Below are positions 33,515 to 41,360 of a stretch of 64,000 nucleotides of DNA, piece by piece (the stretch's first letter is position 1; each line of letters opens with the position of its first letter). Location: positions 1 to 64,000 of the forward strand of contig CALUQX010000013.1 of NCBI GenBank assembly GCA_944323045.1. Reading direction: 5' to 3'. The position numbers were made by a program, and so were the translations under genes. The notes beneath the pieces were generated by a model that saw nothing but the letters and a program-made list of their open reading frames with translations, made no database searches and was not told where the DNA came from. Source of the DNA: Candidatus Gastranaerophilales bacterium. Lineage in GTDB: Bacteria > Cyanobacteriota > Vampirovibrionia > Gastranaerophilales > Gastranaerophilaceae.

Positions 33515-34405
33515 TTACTTAAACTTTTCCTGCAAACGCTCAAGAAATATTTTTGCAGCAGGTGAAAATATCTGATATCTTTTCCAGACAATATCCAGTC
33601 CTGACTCGAGTTTTGGCGACAGTGGTCTGAAACAAAGACTGCTTTCTTCTGATGTATTAACAAGCTTGTCGAGTGTAACAGCATACCCGAGTCCTGCCTC
33701 GACCATAATTGCAGCATTATACACAAGATTGTAAGTCGCGGCAATGTTCAGATTATCAAACTCATCGCCAAACCAGTCCAAAAAACCGCTGTCTGCGGAA
33801 TATTTTCGGGACATCTGTCTTGAAGCTAGTATCGGAACGTTCACAAGATCCTCAAACACTATGGATTCTTTTTGTGCAAGCGGACTGTCTTTTCGCATGA
33901 CAACACCCCAGACATCTTTTTGCGGCAGCGTTATGTGGTCATATTTTGACAGGTCAATAGGTTGAATTAAAACACCGAAATCTAATAATCCTTTATCAAG
34001 CTTTTCAGTAACATCTTCTGCATTGCCGCTGTAAATATGGAATTTTATATCAGGATAATCGTGAGTCAATTCATTCATAATCTGAGCAACATCTTTCATC
34101 GCCTCTGTTTCGCCGCAGCCTATATGAATATCTCCGCCGATAATTTCACTTATGGAACTAAATTCCGATTCAGTTTTTTCCACCATTTCAATAATTTCTC
34201 CGGCGCGTTTGCGAAGGAGCATACCTTCCGGAGTGAGTGTTATATTGTGGCTGCCGCGAATAAAAAGTTTCTGCCCCAACTCTTTTTCCAAATCCTTTAA
34301 CTGTCTTGATAGTGTCGGCTGGGTAAGATGCAAAAAATCAGCAGCTCCTGTTATACTGCCTTCGCGTGCAACTGCCAGAAAATATTTCAAAACTCTTATT
34401 TCCAT
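33515..34405 (-). CDS. LysR-family transcriptional regulator
   Basis: A 296-aa regulator. The winged HTH is at residues 1-60 (ITGAADFLHLTQPTLSRQLKDLE), followed by a linker helix and a periplasmic-binding-protein-like effector domain. It diverges from the operon starting at 34520, the usual LysR arrangement. On the minus strand TTGACA and TATAAT (15-nt spacer) lie just upstream, 8 nt from the ATG. A near-identical control sequence before the cupin operon (30113) suggests a small regulon of both operons. The effector is unknown. Confidence 0.93.
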   Translation of the reverse strand: MEIRVLKYFLAVAREGSITGAADFLHLTQPTLSRQLKDLEKELGQKLFIRGSHNITLTPEGMLLRKRAGEIIEMVEKTESEFSSISEIIGGDIHIGCGETEAMKDVAQIMNELTHDYPDIKFHIYSGNAEDVTEKLDKGLLDFGVLIQPIDLSKYDHITLPQKDVWGVVMRKDSPLAQKESIVFEDLVNVPILASRQMSRKYSADSGFLDWFGDEFDNLNIAATYNLVYNAAIMVEAGLGYAVTLDKLVNTSEESSLCFRPLSPKLESGLDIVWKRYQIFSPAAKIFLERLQEKFK

Positions 34406-34451
34406 AAGAATATATTATAACACATTGCTATACCTGTCAAGCATATCATAC

Positions 34452-34499
34452 TATGCAATATAAGTATTTGCTATTTTTGACGTTATAGTAAATAATATA
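34452..34499 (+). promoter_or_regulatory. Repeated control sequence, copy 2 (probable LysR-type site)
   Basis: Lies between the LysR gene and the operon at 34520 and is 43/48 identical to 30113-30160. It includes the GCAA-N9-TTGC dyad, and TTGACG (34477-34482) could serve as a -35 box for the plus-strand operon. Confidence 0.75.
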
Positions 34500-34519
34500 A
34501 TTGAAAGGAGATTTAAACT

Positions 34520-34771
34520 TTGACTTACGATGATGAAAAACTGCGCCGGAACTTACAGGATGCAGACTGCAATTCCGAAGTAATCGAAAAATTCTTTCAG
34601 TTTAAACAAACAGGAAGAACATCAGAACAGTTAAAATTGTTGAATGTACAACGAAAACATCTCCTTGAAACTTTACATAAAAATCAAAAACAAATAGATT
34701 GTCTTGATTATTTAATATTTCAATTAGAACAGGGAATAGATAAAAATTTAAAGGAGCAAAAATGGAAATAA
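34520..34771 (+). CDS. Small coiled-coil protein of unknown function
   Basis: An 83-aa protein starting with TTG; AAAGGAG lies 9 nt upstream. It is charged and helical (TSEQLKLLNVQRKHLLETLH; QKQIDCLDYLIFQLEQG). I recall similar short proteins at the head of LysR-linked operons in gut Firmicutes, without a known role. It overlaps the next gene by 10 nt, so translation is coupled. Confidence 0.75.
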   Translation: MTYDDEKLRRNLQDADCNSEVIEKFFQFKQTGRTSEQLKLLNVQRKHLLETLHKNQKQIDCLDYLIFQLEQGIDKNLKEQKWK

Positions 34772-35637
34772 TAAGAGTAAACACCCCGCGCGGACTTGAA
34801 CTAAAAGGCGCAATGTGGGGAGATAATACAATAGATACCGTTGTTATTATGATGAGTGGAATATGCAGTAATGTATTCCAGAATGATTTGTTGACTGCAA
34901 CCGGTGAACTTTTATCTGCAAATAATATTGCATTTATAGCAGGTCATGCAATGGATGCGTTTTCAATGATTGCATATTCGGATTTTTCAATACATAAACA
35001 GCGCTATACGGGTGTTGTATACGATGATTTCAGCCTTGTGTATGAGGATGTTGAAGCTTATGTAAAATATGCAAAAGAACTCGGATTTGAAAATATTATT
35101 TTAGCCGGTCATTCATTAGGCTCAAATAAAATAATCCACTATCTTGGCAACACTGATGACAATTACGTTGATTATTTTATAGTGAGCGCTCCGGTTGATT
35201 TGATGCACTGGTGGCATGCCATGCCAAATGTCTCTAAATGCAAAGAATTGGCAGAACAATTTGTTAAAGAAGGCAGAGGCAGAGAAATTCTTCCTATTTT
35301 ATTTGGCGGATTTTCTCCAATGTGTGCTGAATCTGTTTTAGGATTTTATAATGCATATAATCTTAAAAACTGCCCTGTTTTAAGCCATGACGGCGAAACA
35401 AATTCGCTTGCCTCAATAAAAATCAACGGAGCATTTGTTATCGGAGAAAAAGACAGTTTGACAGAAGGTGATGCCAGAGGGTTTATGGAAAAGATAAATT
35501 CACATTGCAAAAATCCTGAAAAAAATCAGGTTATAGTAGTGCCTGATGCATCACATATTTTCTACGGAAAACACGAAGAATATGCACAAACTATACTGAA
35601 TTGTGTAGACCATCAACGATGTTTTGCCACAGTGTAA
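34762..35637 (+). CDS. Alpha/beta hydrolase
   Basis: A 291-aa cytosolic hydrolase. The nucleophile elbow is ILAGHSLGSNKIIHYLG (Ser near residue 120), with catalytic His in VVPDASHIFYG near the C-terminus and the likely acid in the VIGEKDSLT strand. There is no signal peptide. The substrate is unknown. It shares an operon with a second, exported hydrolase (35653) and the DUF3737 protein, under the LysR-type site. Confidence 0.85.
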   Translation: MEIIRVNTPRGLELKGAMWGDNTIDTVVIMMSGICSNVFQNDLLTATGELLSANNIAFIAGHAMDAFSMIAYSDFSIHKQRYTGVVYDDFSLVYEDVEAYVKYAKELGFENIILAGHSLGSNKIIHYLGNTDDNYVDYFIVSAPVDLMHWWHAMPNVSKCKELAEQFVKEGRGREILPILFGGFSPMCAESVLGFYNAYNLKNCPVLSHDGETNSLASIKINGAFVIGEKDSLTEGDARGFMEKINSHCKNPEKNQVIVVPDASHIFYGKHEEYAQTILNCVDHQRCFATV

Positions 35638-35652
35638 AATGAAAGGAGATAT

Positions 35653-36687
35653 ATGAATTTTAGAATTGTTTTAAGCAGTTTAATTTTGTTAGCATTATTA
35701 ATTACAGGAGGGAACCTTATGAGCGAAGCTAAAACAAATGATTGGGATAAAACATTCCCGAAAAGTGACAGAGTAAATGTAGAAAAAGTTCACTTTAAGA
35801 ACAGATACGGCATAGAATTAACAGGTGATTTATACACTCCAAAGACAAAACAGGCAGAAAAAATGGCTGCAATTGCAGTATCAGGACCATTTGGCGCGGT
35901 AAAAGAACAAGCCTCAGGACTTTATGCTCAAACAATGGCAGAAAGAGGGTTTATAACACTTGCTTTTGATCCTTCATATACAGGTGAAAGCGGCGGTGAA
36001 CCGCGCAATGTCGCATCACCTGATATTAACACAGAAGATTTCAGTGCTGCGGTTGATTATTTGAGCAACAGGGAAGATGTTGATGCTGAAAAAATCGGTA
36101 TTATAGGTATTTGCGGATTCGGCGGATTTGGTTTGAATGCGGCAGCAATTGACACAAGAATCAAAGGTACAGTTACCGTAACAATGTATGATATGACACG
36201 TGTAAGTGCAAACGGATACTTTGACGCTATGGATGAAAATGCACGGTATGAGTTAAGAGAAAATCTTAACAGACAAAGAACAGAAGATTTTAAAAACGGA
36301 ACTTATGCCAAAGCGTCCGGATTACCAGAAAAACTTACCGGTGAAGAACCTCAATTTGTAAAAGATTACTATGGATATTACAAGACAGATAGAGGTTTTC
36401 ATAAGCGTTCCATAAACTCAAACGGCAACTGGAATATGACCTCAACGCTTTCTCTAATGAACATGCCTATATTGCAATACAGTGATGAAATTAGAAATGC
36501 TGTACTTGTAATACACGGTGAAAAAGCCCACAGCAGATATTTTTCTGAAGATGCGTTCAAAAAACTCAAAGGGGACAACAAAGAACTTCTTATTGTTGAA
36601 GGCGCTAATCACGTTGATTTGTACGACAACCTTGAAAAAATCCCGTTTGATAAAATTGAAACATTCTTCAATACATACTTAAAGTAA
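35653..36687 (+). CDS. Exported dienelactone hydrolase-like alpha/beta hydrolase
   Basis: A 344-aa protein with an N-terminal hydrophobic signal (IVLSSLILLALLITGG). The nucleophile elbow is GIICGFGG-like (IGICGFGGFGLNAA), with Cys in place of Ser as in dienelactone hydrolases. The His is in EGANHVDLYD, and the Asp/Glu is probably in VIHGEKAHS. The lid region (about residues 180-260) is large. GGAGATAT precedes the ATG. Pairing with CMD-like and cupin proteins, as in aromatic-lactone pathways, is suggestive but does not prove a substrate. Confidence 0.85.
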   Translation: MNFRIVLSSLILLALLITGGNLMSEAKTNDWDKTFPKSDRVNVEKVHFKNRYGIELTGDLYTPKTKQAEKMAAIAVSGPFGAVKEQASGLYAQTMAERGFITLAFDPSYTGESGGEPRNVASPDINTEDFSAAVDYLSNREDVDAEKIGIIGICGFGGFGLNAAAIDTRIKGTVTVTMYDMTRVSANGYFDAMDENARYELRENLNRQRTEDFKNGTYAKASGLPEKLTGEEPQFVKDYYGYYKTDRGFHKRSINSNGNWNMTSTLSLMNMPILQYSDEIRNAVLVIHGEKAHSRYFSEDAFKKLKGDNKELLIVEGANHVDLYDNLEKIPFDKIETFFNTYLK

Positions 36688-36702
36688 AAAAAGGAAGATT
36701 TT

Positions 36703-37545
36703 ATGAAAAAGATTGAAAACAAAATCTTTGATGCAGAACGTTCATTGTATAACCTCAAAAATACCGAGGTTATACAATGCAAATTCGCAGGCGAAGCAGA
36801 CGGTGAATCAGTTTTAAAAGAAGGTAGAAATTATGTTGTAAATGACTGTTCATTCTCGCTGCGTTATCCTATGTGGCATGCAAAGAAATTTACCCTTATA
36901 CATTCAACACTTGACGATAAAACAAGAGCCCCGATATGGTATTCTAAAGACGGCTCAATAGAAAATTGCAGAATTGACGGGATAAAATGTCTCAGAGAAT
37001 GCAAAAATATTTCTGTCAATAACTGTAATATCGCCTCCCCTGAATTTGGCTGGAGATGCAAAAATTTAAATATTTCAAATTCTCAAATAGATTCCATGTA
37101 TTTTTTGTTTGCATCAAGCAATGTTGAGATAGAAAATTTAAAAATGACAGGCAAATATTCTTTTCAGTATATGAAAAATCTTCATATCAAAAATTCCGAA
37201 CTGGATACTAAAGATGCATTCTGGCACAGCAAAAATATTCTCGTAGAGAATTCTGTTGTTAAAGGCGAATATTTGGGTTGGTTTAGTGAAAATTTGAAAT
37301 TCATTAATTGTAAAATTATCGGCACACAACCTCTGTGCTATTGCAAAAATCTTGAACTAATTAATTGCGAAATGCAAGATACTGATTTGTCTTTTGAATA
37401 TTCTGATGTAAAAGCAGATATCAAAGGACATATTGTTTCTGTAAAAAATCCAAAATCCGGAGAGATTATTGCAGATTCCGTGGGCGAAATTATAAGAGAA
37501 GACGCAATTATGAAATGCACAGGGATTGTAGAAATTAGAAAATAG
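36703..37545 (+). CDS. DUF3737-family right-handed beta-helix protein
   Basis: A 280-aa protein made of short repeating strands (for example ISVNNCNIASPEFGWRCKNL, IKNSELDTKDAFWHSKNI), typical of a right-handed beta helix. RAPIWYSKDG and IKCLRECKNI match DUF3737 as I recall it. There is no signal peptide. The function of the family is unknown; a pectate-lyase-like fold suggests carbohydrate binding. Last gene of the LysR-linked operon, 15 nt after the hydrolase gene. Confidence 0.85.
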   Translation: MKKIENKIFDAERSLYNLKNTEVIQCKFAGEADGESVLKEGRNYVVNDCSFSLRYPMWHAKKFTLIHSTLDDKTRAPIWYSKDGSIENCRIDGIKCLRECKNISVNNCNIASPEFGWRCKNLNISNSQIDSMYFLFASSNVEIENLKMTGKYSFQYMKNLHIKNSELDTKDAFWHSKNILVENSVVKGEYLGWFSENLKFINCKIIGTQPLCYCKNLELINCEMQDTDLSFEYSDVKADIKGHIVSVKNPKSGEIIADSVGEIIREDAIMKCTGIVEIRK

Positions 37546-37718
37546 GTCATTACTTATTTATACAGTTCCATCGCAACCTTATCTCGCGATTTTATCATAA
37601 ATCAACCTCTATTATTTATTTTAATACCAGACTGCAATTATCAGTCAATTGCTGAAACAATTTTAGAACTTGACTTAATTTTCATATAGCTTAGTATGAT
37701 ATTATAGAGAGGTGGATT

Positions 37719-38627
37719 ATGAAAATTGCACATATGAGATTGTATTGTATTATGGCGTTATTGTTGACTGCATTTATATCCGGTCTGTCATTTGTTGCAC
37801 AAAAAATCGGTATGGTCTATGTGGGACCGCTGACGTTTAATACAATGCGCTGTTTTATAGGCAGTTTTTGTCTTTTGCCGCTTATATTTCTTGCAGGAAA
37901 AATTACCCCTCATAAGTCAAAACATTACTCCACACGTGAATTGATAAAAGGAGGAACTTTAGCCGGTTTTGTTTTGTTTATTGCATTTACAATAAATCAG
38001 TACTGTATGATTTATGCTCAGGCAGGAAAAGCCGGATTCATAACTTCTTTATACATACTTTTTGTACCAATTCTTGCTGTGTTTTTAAAACATAAATTGC
38101 TGCCGCATGTGCAGATAAGTATTGTTGTTGCGCTTTTCGGGTTGTATCTTTTATGCGCTAAAGGGACAATGCAGTTTGAGGTGTGGGATGTGTTTTTGCT
38201 TATAAGCGCATTTTTCTTTGCACTGCACATCATAATAGTCAGCCACTACTCTAAAAAAGCCAGTGCACTAAAACTTTCAAGTTTGCAATTTTTCGTTGCG
38301 GGAATATTATCACTTCCATTTATGTTTATATTTGAAAATCCGACATTCGCAAGCATTATTGCCGGCTGGAAACCTATTTTGTTCATCGGAATAATTGTAA
38401 CAGGCGTGGCTTACACATTACAAATTTTCGGACACAAGGCAACCCATCCGGTGCTTGCCACACTTATTCTTAGCAGTGAGGCTGTTTTTGCTGTATTAGG
38501 AGGTATGGTGTTATTAGGCGAAACTCTCTCAGTCAGAGAAATAACAGGATGCATTATAATGTTTGCCGCAATTATTTTTGCACAGCTTCCGGAAAATAAA
38601 TTCAAAAAACTGCCGGCGGAAACATAA
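37719..38627 (+). CDS. EamA/DMT-family transporter
   Basis: A 302-aa membrane protein with ten predicted helices arranged as two EamA repeats (first: FISGLSFVAQKIGMVYVGPL; second from about residue 150: VFLLISAFFFALHIIIV). The family exports small metabolites such as amino acids or nucleosides; specificity cannot be read from sequence. GAGAGGTGG precedes the ATG. The 173 nt upstream (37546-37718) contains a TTGACT and TATGAT pair and no gene. Confidence 0.88.
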   Translation: MKIAHMRLYCIMALLLTAFISGLSFVAQKIGMVYVGPLTFNTMRCFIGSFCLLPLIFLAGKITPHKSKHYSTRELIKGGTLAGFVLFIAFTINQYCMIYAQAGKAGFITSLYILFVPILAVFLKHKLLPHVQISIVVALFGLYLLCAKGTMQFEVWDVFLLISAFFFALHIIIVSHYSKKASALKLSSLQFFVAGILSLPFMFIFENPTFASIIAGWKPILFIGIIVTGVAYTLQIFGHKATHPVLATLILSSEAVFAVLGGMVLLGETLSVREITGCIIMFAAIIFAQLPENKFKKLPAET

Positions 38628-38697
38628 TTTTCTGATTTTTCACCATATTATACACAAAAATATTTATGCTATAATATTTTTACTAAAGGAGACGAAT

Positions 38698-39921
38698 ATG
38701 GTGGAAATAAGAGAAGAATTTATAGAACAGGCAAAAAAATTATCCCGCGGCGCAGAAATTTTACCGGGCGGAATAGAAGAATTAGCAGTAAAATTGCAGC
38801 ACGCAAGTGATACAAATACTCCATTGAGAGTTAAACTCGGTATGGATCCGACAAGACCGGATTTGCATCTGGGGCATACGGTTGTTATGAGAAAACTAAG
38901 AGAATTCCAGCGGCTCGGACATCAGGTTGTTTTGATTGTCGGCGGCGCAACCGCAATGGTAGGTGACCCTTCCGGAAAATCCGAAACCCGTCCTTCTCTC
39001 ACTAAAGAACAGGTTGAAGAAAATGCAAAATCTTATTTTGAACAGATGTCTAAAGTAGTTGATGTCACAAAGGCAGAAGTTGTAAATAATGCTGACTGGC
39101 TGCATAAAATGAGTTTTACTGACCTGTTAAAACTCGCTGCTCAGATGACTGTTGCACAAATGATGACCCGTGATGACTTTGCCAAACGTTATGCAGAAGG
39201 AAGACCTATTTCTGTTCATGAATTTTTCTATCCTTTAATGCAGGCATATGATTCTGTTGTTATTGACGCAGATATAGAACTCGGCGGCACAGATCAAAGA
39301 TTCAACACGCTTTTAGGACGTCAGATTCAAGAAGCATACGGCAAAAAATATCCGCAGATGGTTATGCTTTTACCGCTCATAGAAGGTACTGACGGGCTTG
39401 TTAAAATGTCTAAAACTTATCCTGAACACTGCATTTCATTAACCGACAGTGCTAAAGATATGTTCGGAAAATTAATGAGTATTCCTGATACTTTGATTCT
39501 GAAATATTTTACGCTTTTAACGGATGTAACTGATGCAGAGTTAAAAGAAATAGAAGAAAAACTTAAAAATCCGGAAGTTAATCCCCGCGATTTAAAACTT
39601 CAACTTGCACATATGATTACAGAAGAATATCATGGCAAAGAAGGGGCTGATCACGCTCAACAGGAATTTATCAATGTTGTTTCAAACAAAGGTGTACCGG
39701 AAGATATTCCGGAAGTGAAAGTGGAAAATGGAAAAGGTATTCTTGATTTGCTTCTGGAATTAAATTTTGTACAGAGCAAAGGCGAGGCAAAACGCTTGAT
39801 TCAAGGCGGCGGAGTTAAAATTGACGGCGAAAAAATTGCCGATATGAACTATACCCTGAACTTTGATGACAGTGTAGTATTACAAGCAGGCAAACGTAAA
39901 TTTGCAAAACTTGTAAAATAA
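38698..39921 (+). CDS. tyrS: Tyrosyl-tRNA synthetase
   Basis: Charges tRNA-Tyr. The start is ATG 38698 with AAAGGAG 6 nt upstream; a longer in-frame extension runs back over the EamA gene and is not credible. The 407-aa protein has the class I signature DLHLGHT (HIGH) and KMSKT (KMSKS), and a C-terminal S4 RNA-binding domain (about residues 340-400, SKGEAKRLIQGGGVKIDGEK). The layout fits the TyrRS branch related to B. subtilis TyrZ. It precedes cysE by 29 nt, likely co-transcribed. Confidence 0.97.
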   Translation: MVEIREEFIEQAKKLSRGAEILPGGIEELAVKLQHASDTNTPLRVKLGMDPTRPDLHLGHTVVMRKLREFQRLGHQVVLIVGGATAMVGDPSGKSETRPSLTKEQVEENAKSYFEQMSKVVDVTKAEVVNNADWLHKMSFTDLLKLAAQMTVAQMMTRDDFAKRYAEGRPISVHEFFYPLMQAYDSVVIDADIELGGTDQRFNTLLGRQIQEAYGKKYPQMVMLLPLIEGTDGLVKMSKTYPEHCISLTDSAKDMFGKLMSIPDTLILKYFTLLTDVTDAELKEIEEKLKNPEVNPRDLKLQLAHMITEEYHGKEGADHAQQEFINVVSNKGVPEDIPEVKVENGKGILDLLLELNFVQSKGEAKRLIQGGGVKIDGEKIADMNYTLNFDDSVVLQAGKRKFAKLVK

Positions 39922-39950
39922 TATATTCCGTTTAAACTAACGGGGGAAAA

Positions 39951-40628
39951 ATGTTTAAAATACTAAAACGCGGAATAACAAAAGTAAAAGAAGACATTCA
40001 GGTTATTTACGACAAAGATCCTGCCGCAAACAATCTTCTGGAAGTCATTTTGTGTTATCCGGGGCTGCATGCCCTTATTGCATATCGTTTTGCACATAGA
40101 TTGTATAAATGGCATATCCCGCTCATACCGCGGATTATTTCATACATAACAAGAATAATTACAGGCATTGAAATACATCCGGCTGCAAAAATCGGACGCA
40201 GATTTTTCATAGACCATGGCGAAGGCGTTGTAATAGGCGAAACAACCGTTATCGGCGACGATGTGCTTATTTATCAGCAGGTAACTTTAGGCGGCACAGG
40301 TAAAGAACACGGCAAACGGCACCCGACTCTTGGTAAAGGTGTAATTGTCGGAGCAGGCGCAAAAGTATTGGGTAATATCACACTCGGAAATTATGTACGC
40401 GTAGGTGCCGGCTCTGTTGTAATAGAAGATGTTCCGGAATATTCCACTGTTGTTGGTGTCCCGGGGCGTATAGTACACAGAAAAATCAGAGATGAAAATG
40501 GAGTGCTTATGCACAATCGTATTCCTGACCCTGTAAAATGCGAATTAAACAGGCTTAAATATGAAGTCATTGAACTACAGGAAAAAATGAAAAAACTTGA
40601 TGAAACAAAAGGAAAAACAGAGTTTTAA
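39951..40628 (+). CDS. cysE: Serine O-acetyltransferase
   Basis: Makes O-acetylserine, the first step of cysteine synthesis. A 225-aa protein with an N-terminal helical part and a left-handed beta helix of hexapeptide repeats (IHPAAKIGRRFFIDHGEGVV; VIGDDVLIYQQVTLGGTG). The catalytic-site DHGEGVVIGE is intact. The C-terminal helix replaces the longer tail that binds CysK in some bacteria. The stop codon lies within the terminator stem. Confidence 0.95.
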   Translation: MFKILKRGITKVKEDIQVIYDKDPAANNLLEVILCYPGLHALIAYRFAHRLYKWHIPLIPRIISYITRIITGIEIHPAAKIGRRFFIDHGEGVVIGETTVIGDDVLIYQQVTLGGTGKEHGKRHPTLGKGVIVGAGAKVLGNITLGNYVRVGAGSVVIEDVPEYSTVVGVPGRIVHRKIRDENGVLMHNRIPDPVKCELNRLKYEVIELQEKMKKLDETKGKTEF

Positions 40629-40643
40629 AAAAACTCTGTTTTT
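40613..40643 (+). terminator. Terminator overlapping the end of cysE
   Basis: AAAAACAGAGTTTT and AAAACTCTGTTTTT form a 14-bp stem with a 3-nt loop. The left arm includes the last codons of cysE and the T of its stop codon. Confidence 0.88.
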
Positions 40644-40667
40644 TAATGAACAGCATAACATAAAGAG

Positions 40668-41060
40668 TTATTCTTCTATATTTTCGTCTTCGTCTTCTTC
40701 TTCGTCTTCGTTAACTTTTATTTTATCAACAACCATTTTTGCCATTTCTTTTGCAATAATCTTTTGTGTGGATTCAGGACAATTGTGAAGCATGTTCATG
40801 GCAGTTCTAAGTGTTGAATCTATATCATACCAGCGCCCTTTGCGGTTGTCATCCAGACCTGAACCGACAGCGTTAATAATGTCTTCAACAGCTTCAAATT
40901 TTTCTTCCTCAATGTTGTGTTCAATAATGATTTTAATCAAATTCAATGCAATACGAATTTGCGTTTCATCATCTGTTTCTTCCAGTGTTTTAACTGCCTG
41001 TGACAAAACAGGGTCTTTGTCATACCAGCGGCGTTGTTTGTTACTGTAAACTTCTTTCAT
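40668..41060 (-). CDS. Protein of unknown function with an internal duplication
   Basis: A 130-aa acidic, helical protein. Two copies of one motif are visible: RRWYDKDPVLSQAVKTLE (about residues 10-27) and GRWYDIDSTLRTAMNMLH (about 76-93), each followed by a helix. The C-terminal 15 residues are almost all Asp/Glu. There is no signal peptide or membrane helix. The function is unknown. It is on the minus strand 24 nt after the fixX stop, so it may be the last gene of the fixC-fixX operon. Confidence 0.75.
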   Translation of the reverse strand: MKEVYSNKQRRWYDKDPVLSQAVKTLEETDDETQIRIALNLIKIIIEHNIEEEKFEAVEDIINAVGSGLDDNRKGRWYDIDSTLRTAMNMLHNCPESTQKIIAKEMAKMVVDKIKVNEDEEEDEDENIEE

Positions 41061-41084
41061 CTCTAAATTCTCCTTTATATAAAA

Positions 41085-41360
41085 TTATCCTTGTTTGAAT
41101 GTTACACCTTTTGTTCCGCGCGGATATTCCCACTTAAGACATTTTCTTTCGCATGCAATACGGCAGGCTCCGCACTCCAGACAGTTTTCATAATTCACTA
41201 TCAGTTTTTTATTTTCTTCATCCCACAAATATACGTTTGCCGGACAAACAATTGTACAACATTTTGACAAACATTTCAAGCACTCTTCATTATCTGGATT
41301 TAAGTGTGAATAAATATCACTCGTGTATTTAACTGTAGAAAGTTTATCATCTATACTCAT
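41085..41360 (-). CDS. fixX: FixX-like ferredoxin
   Basis: A 91-aa ferredoxin-like protein. It has one complete cluster motif, CLECGACRIACERKC, and a first group ECLKCLSKCCTIVCP with Cys spacing typical of FixX. It passes electrons to the FixC-type flavoprotein that overlaps it by 4 nt. FixABCX complexes bifurcate electrons between NADH, ferredoxin and quinone; FixA and FixB (EtfBA) are not beside it here. Confidence 0.9.
   Translation of the reverse strand: MSIDDKLSTVKYTSDIYSHLNPDNEECLKCLSKCCTIVCPANVYLWDEENKKLIVNYENCLECGACRIACERKCLKWEYPRGTKGVTFKQG

Noticed and set aside
38563-38697. N-terminal extension of TyrRS
   Set aside because: The in-frame extension overlaps the EamA gene and lacks a ribosome site, while ATG 38698 has AAAGGAG at good spacing.
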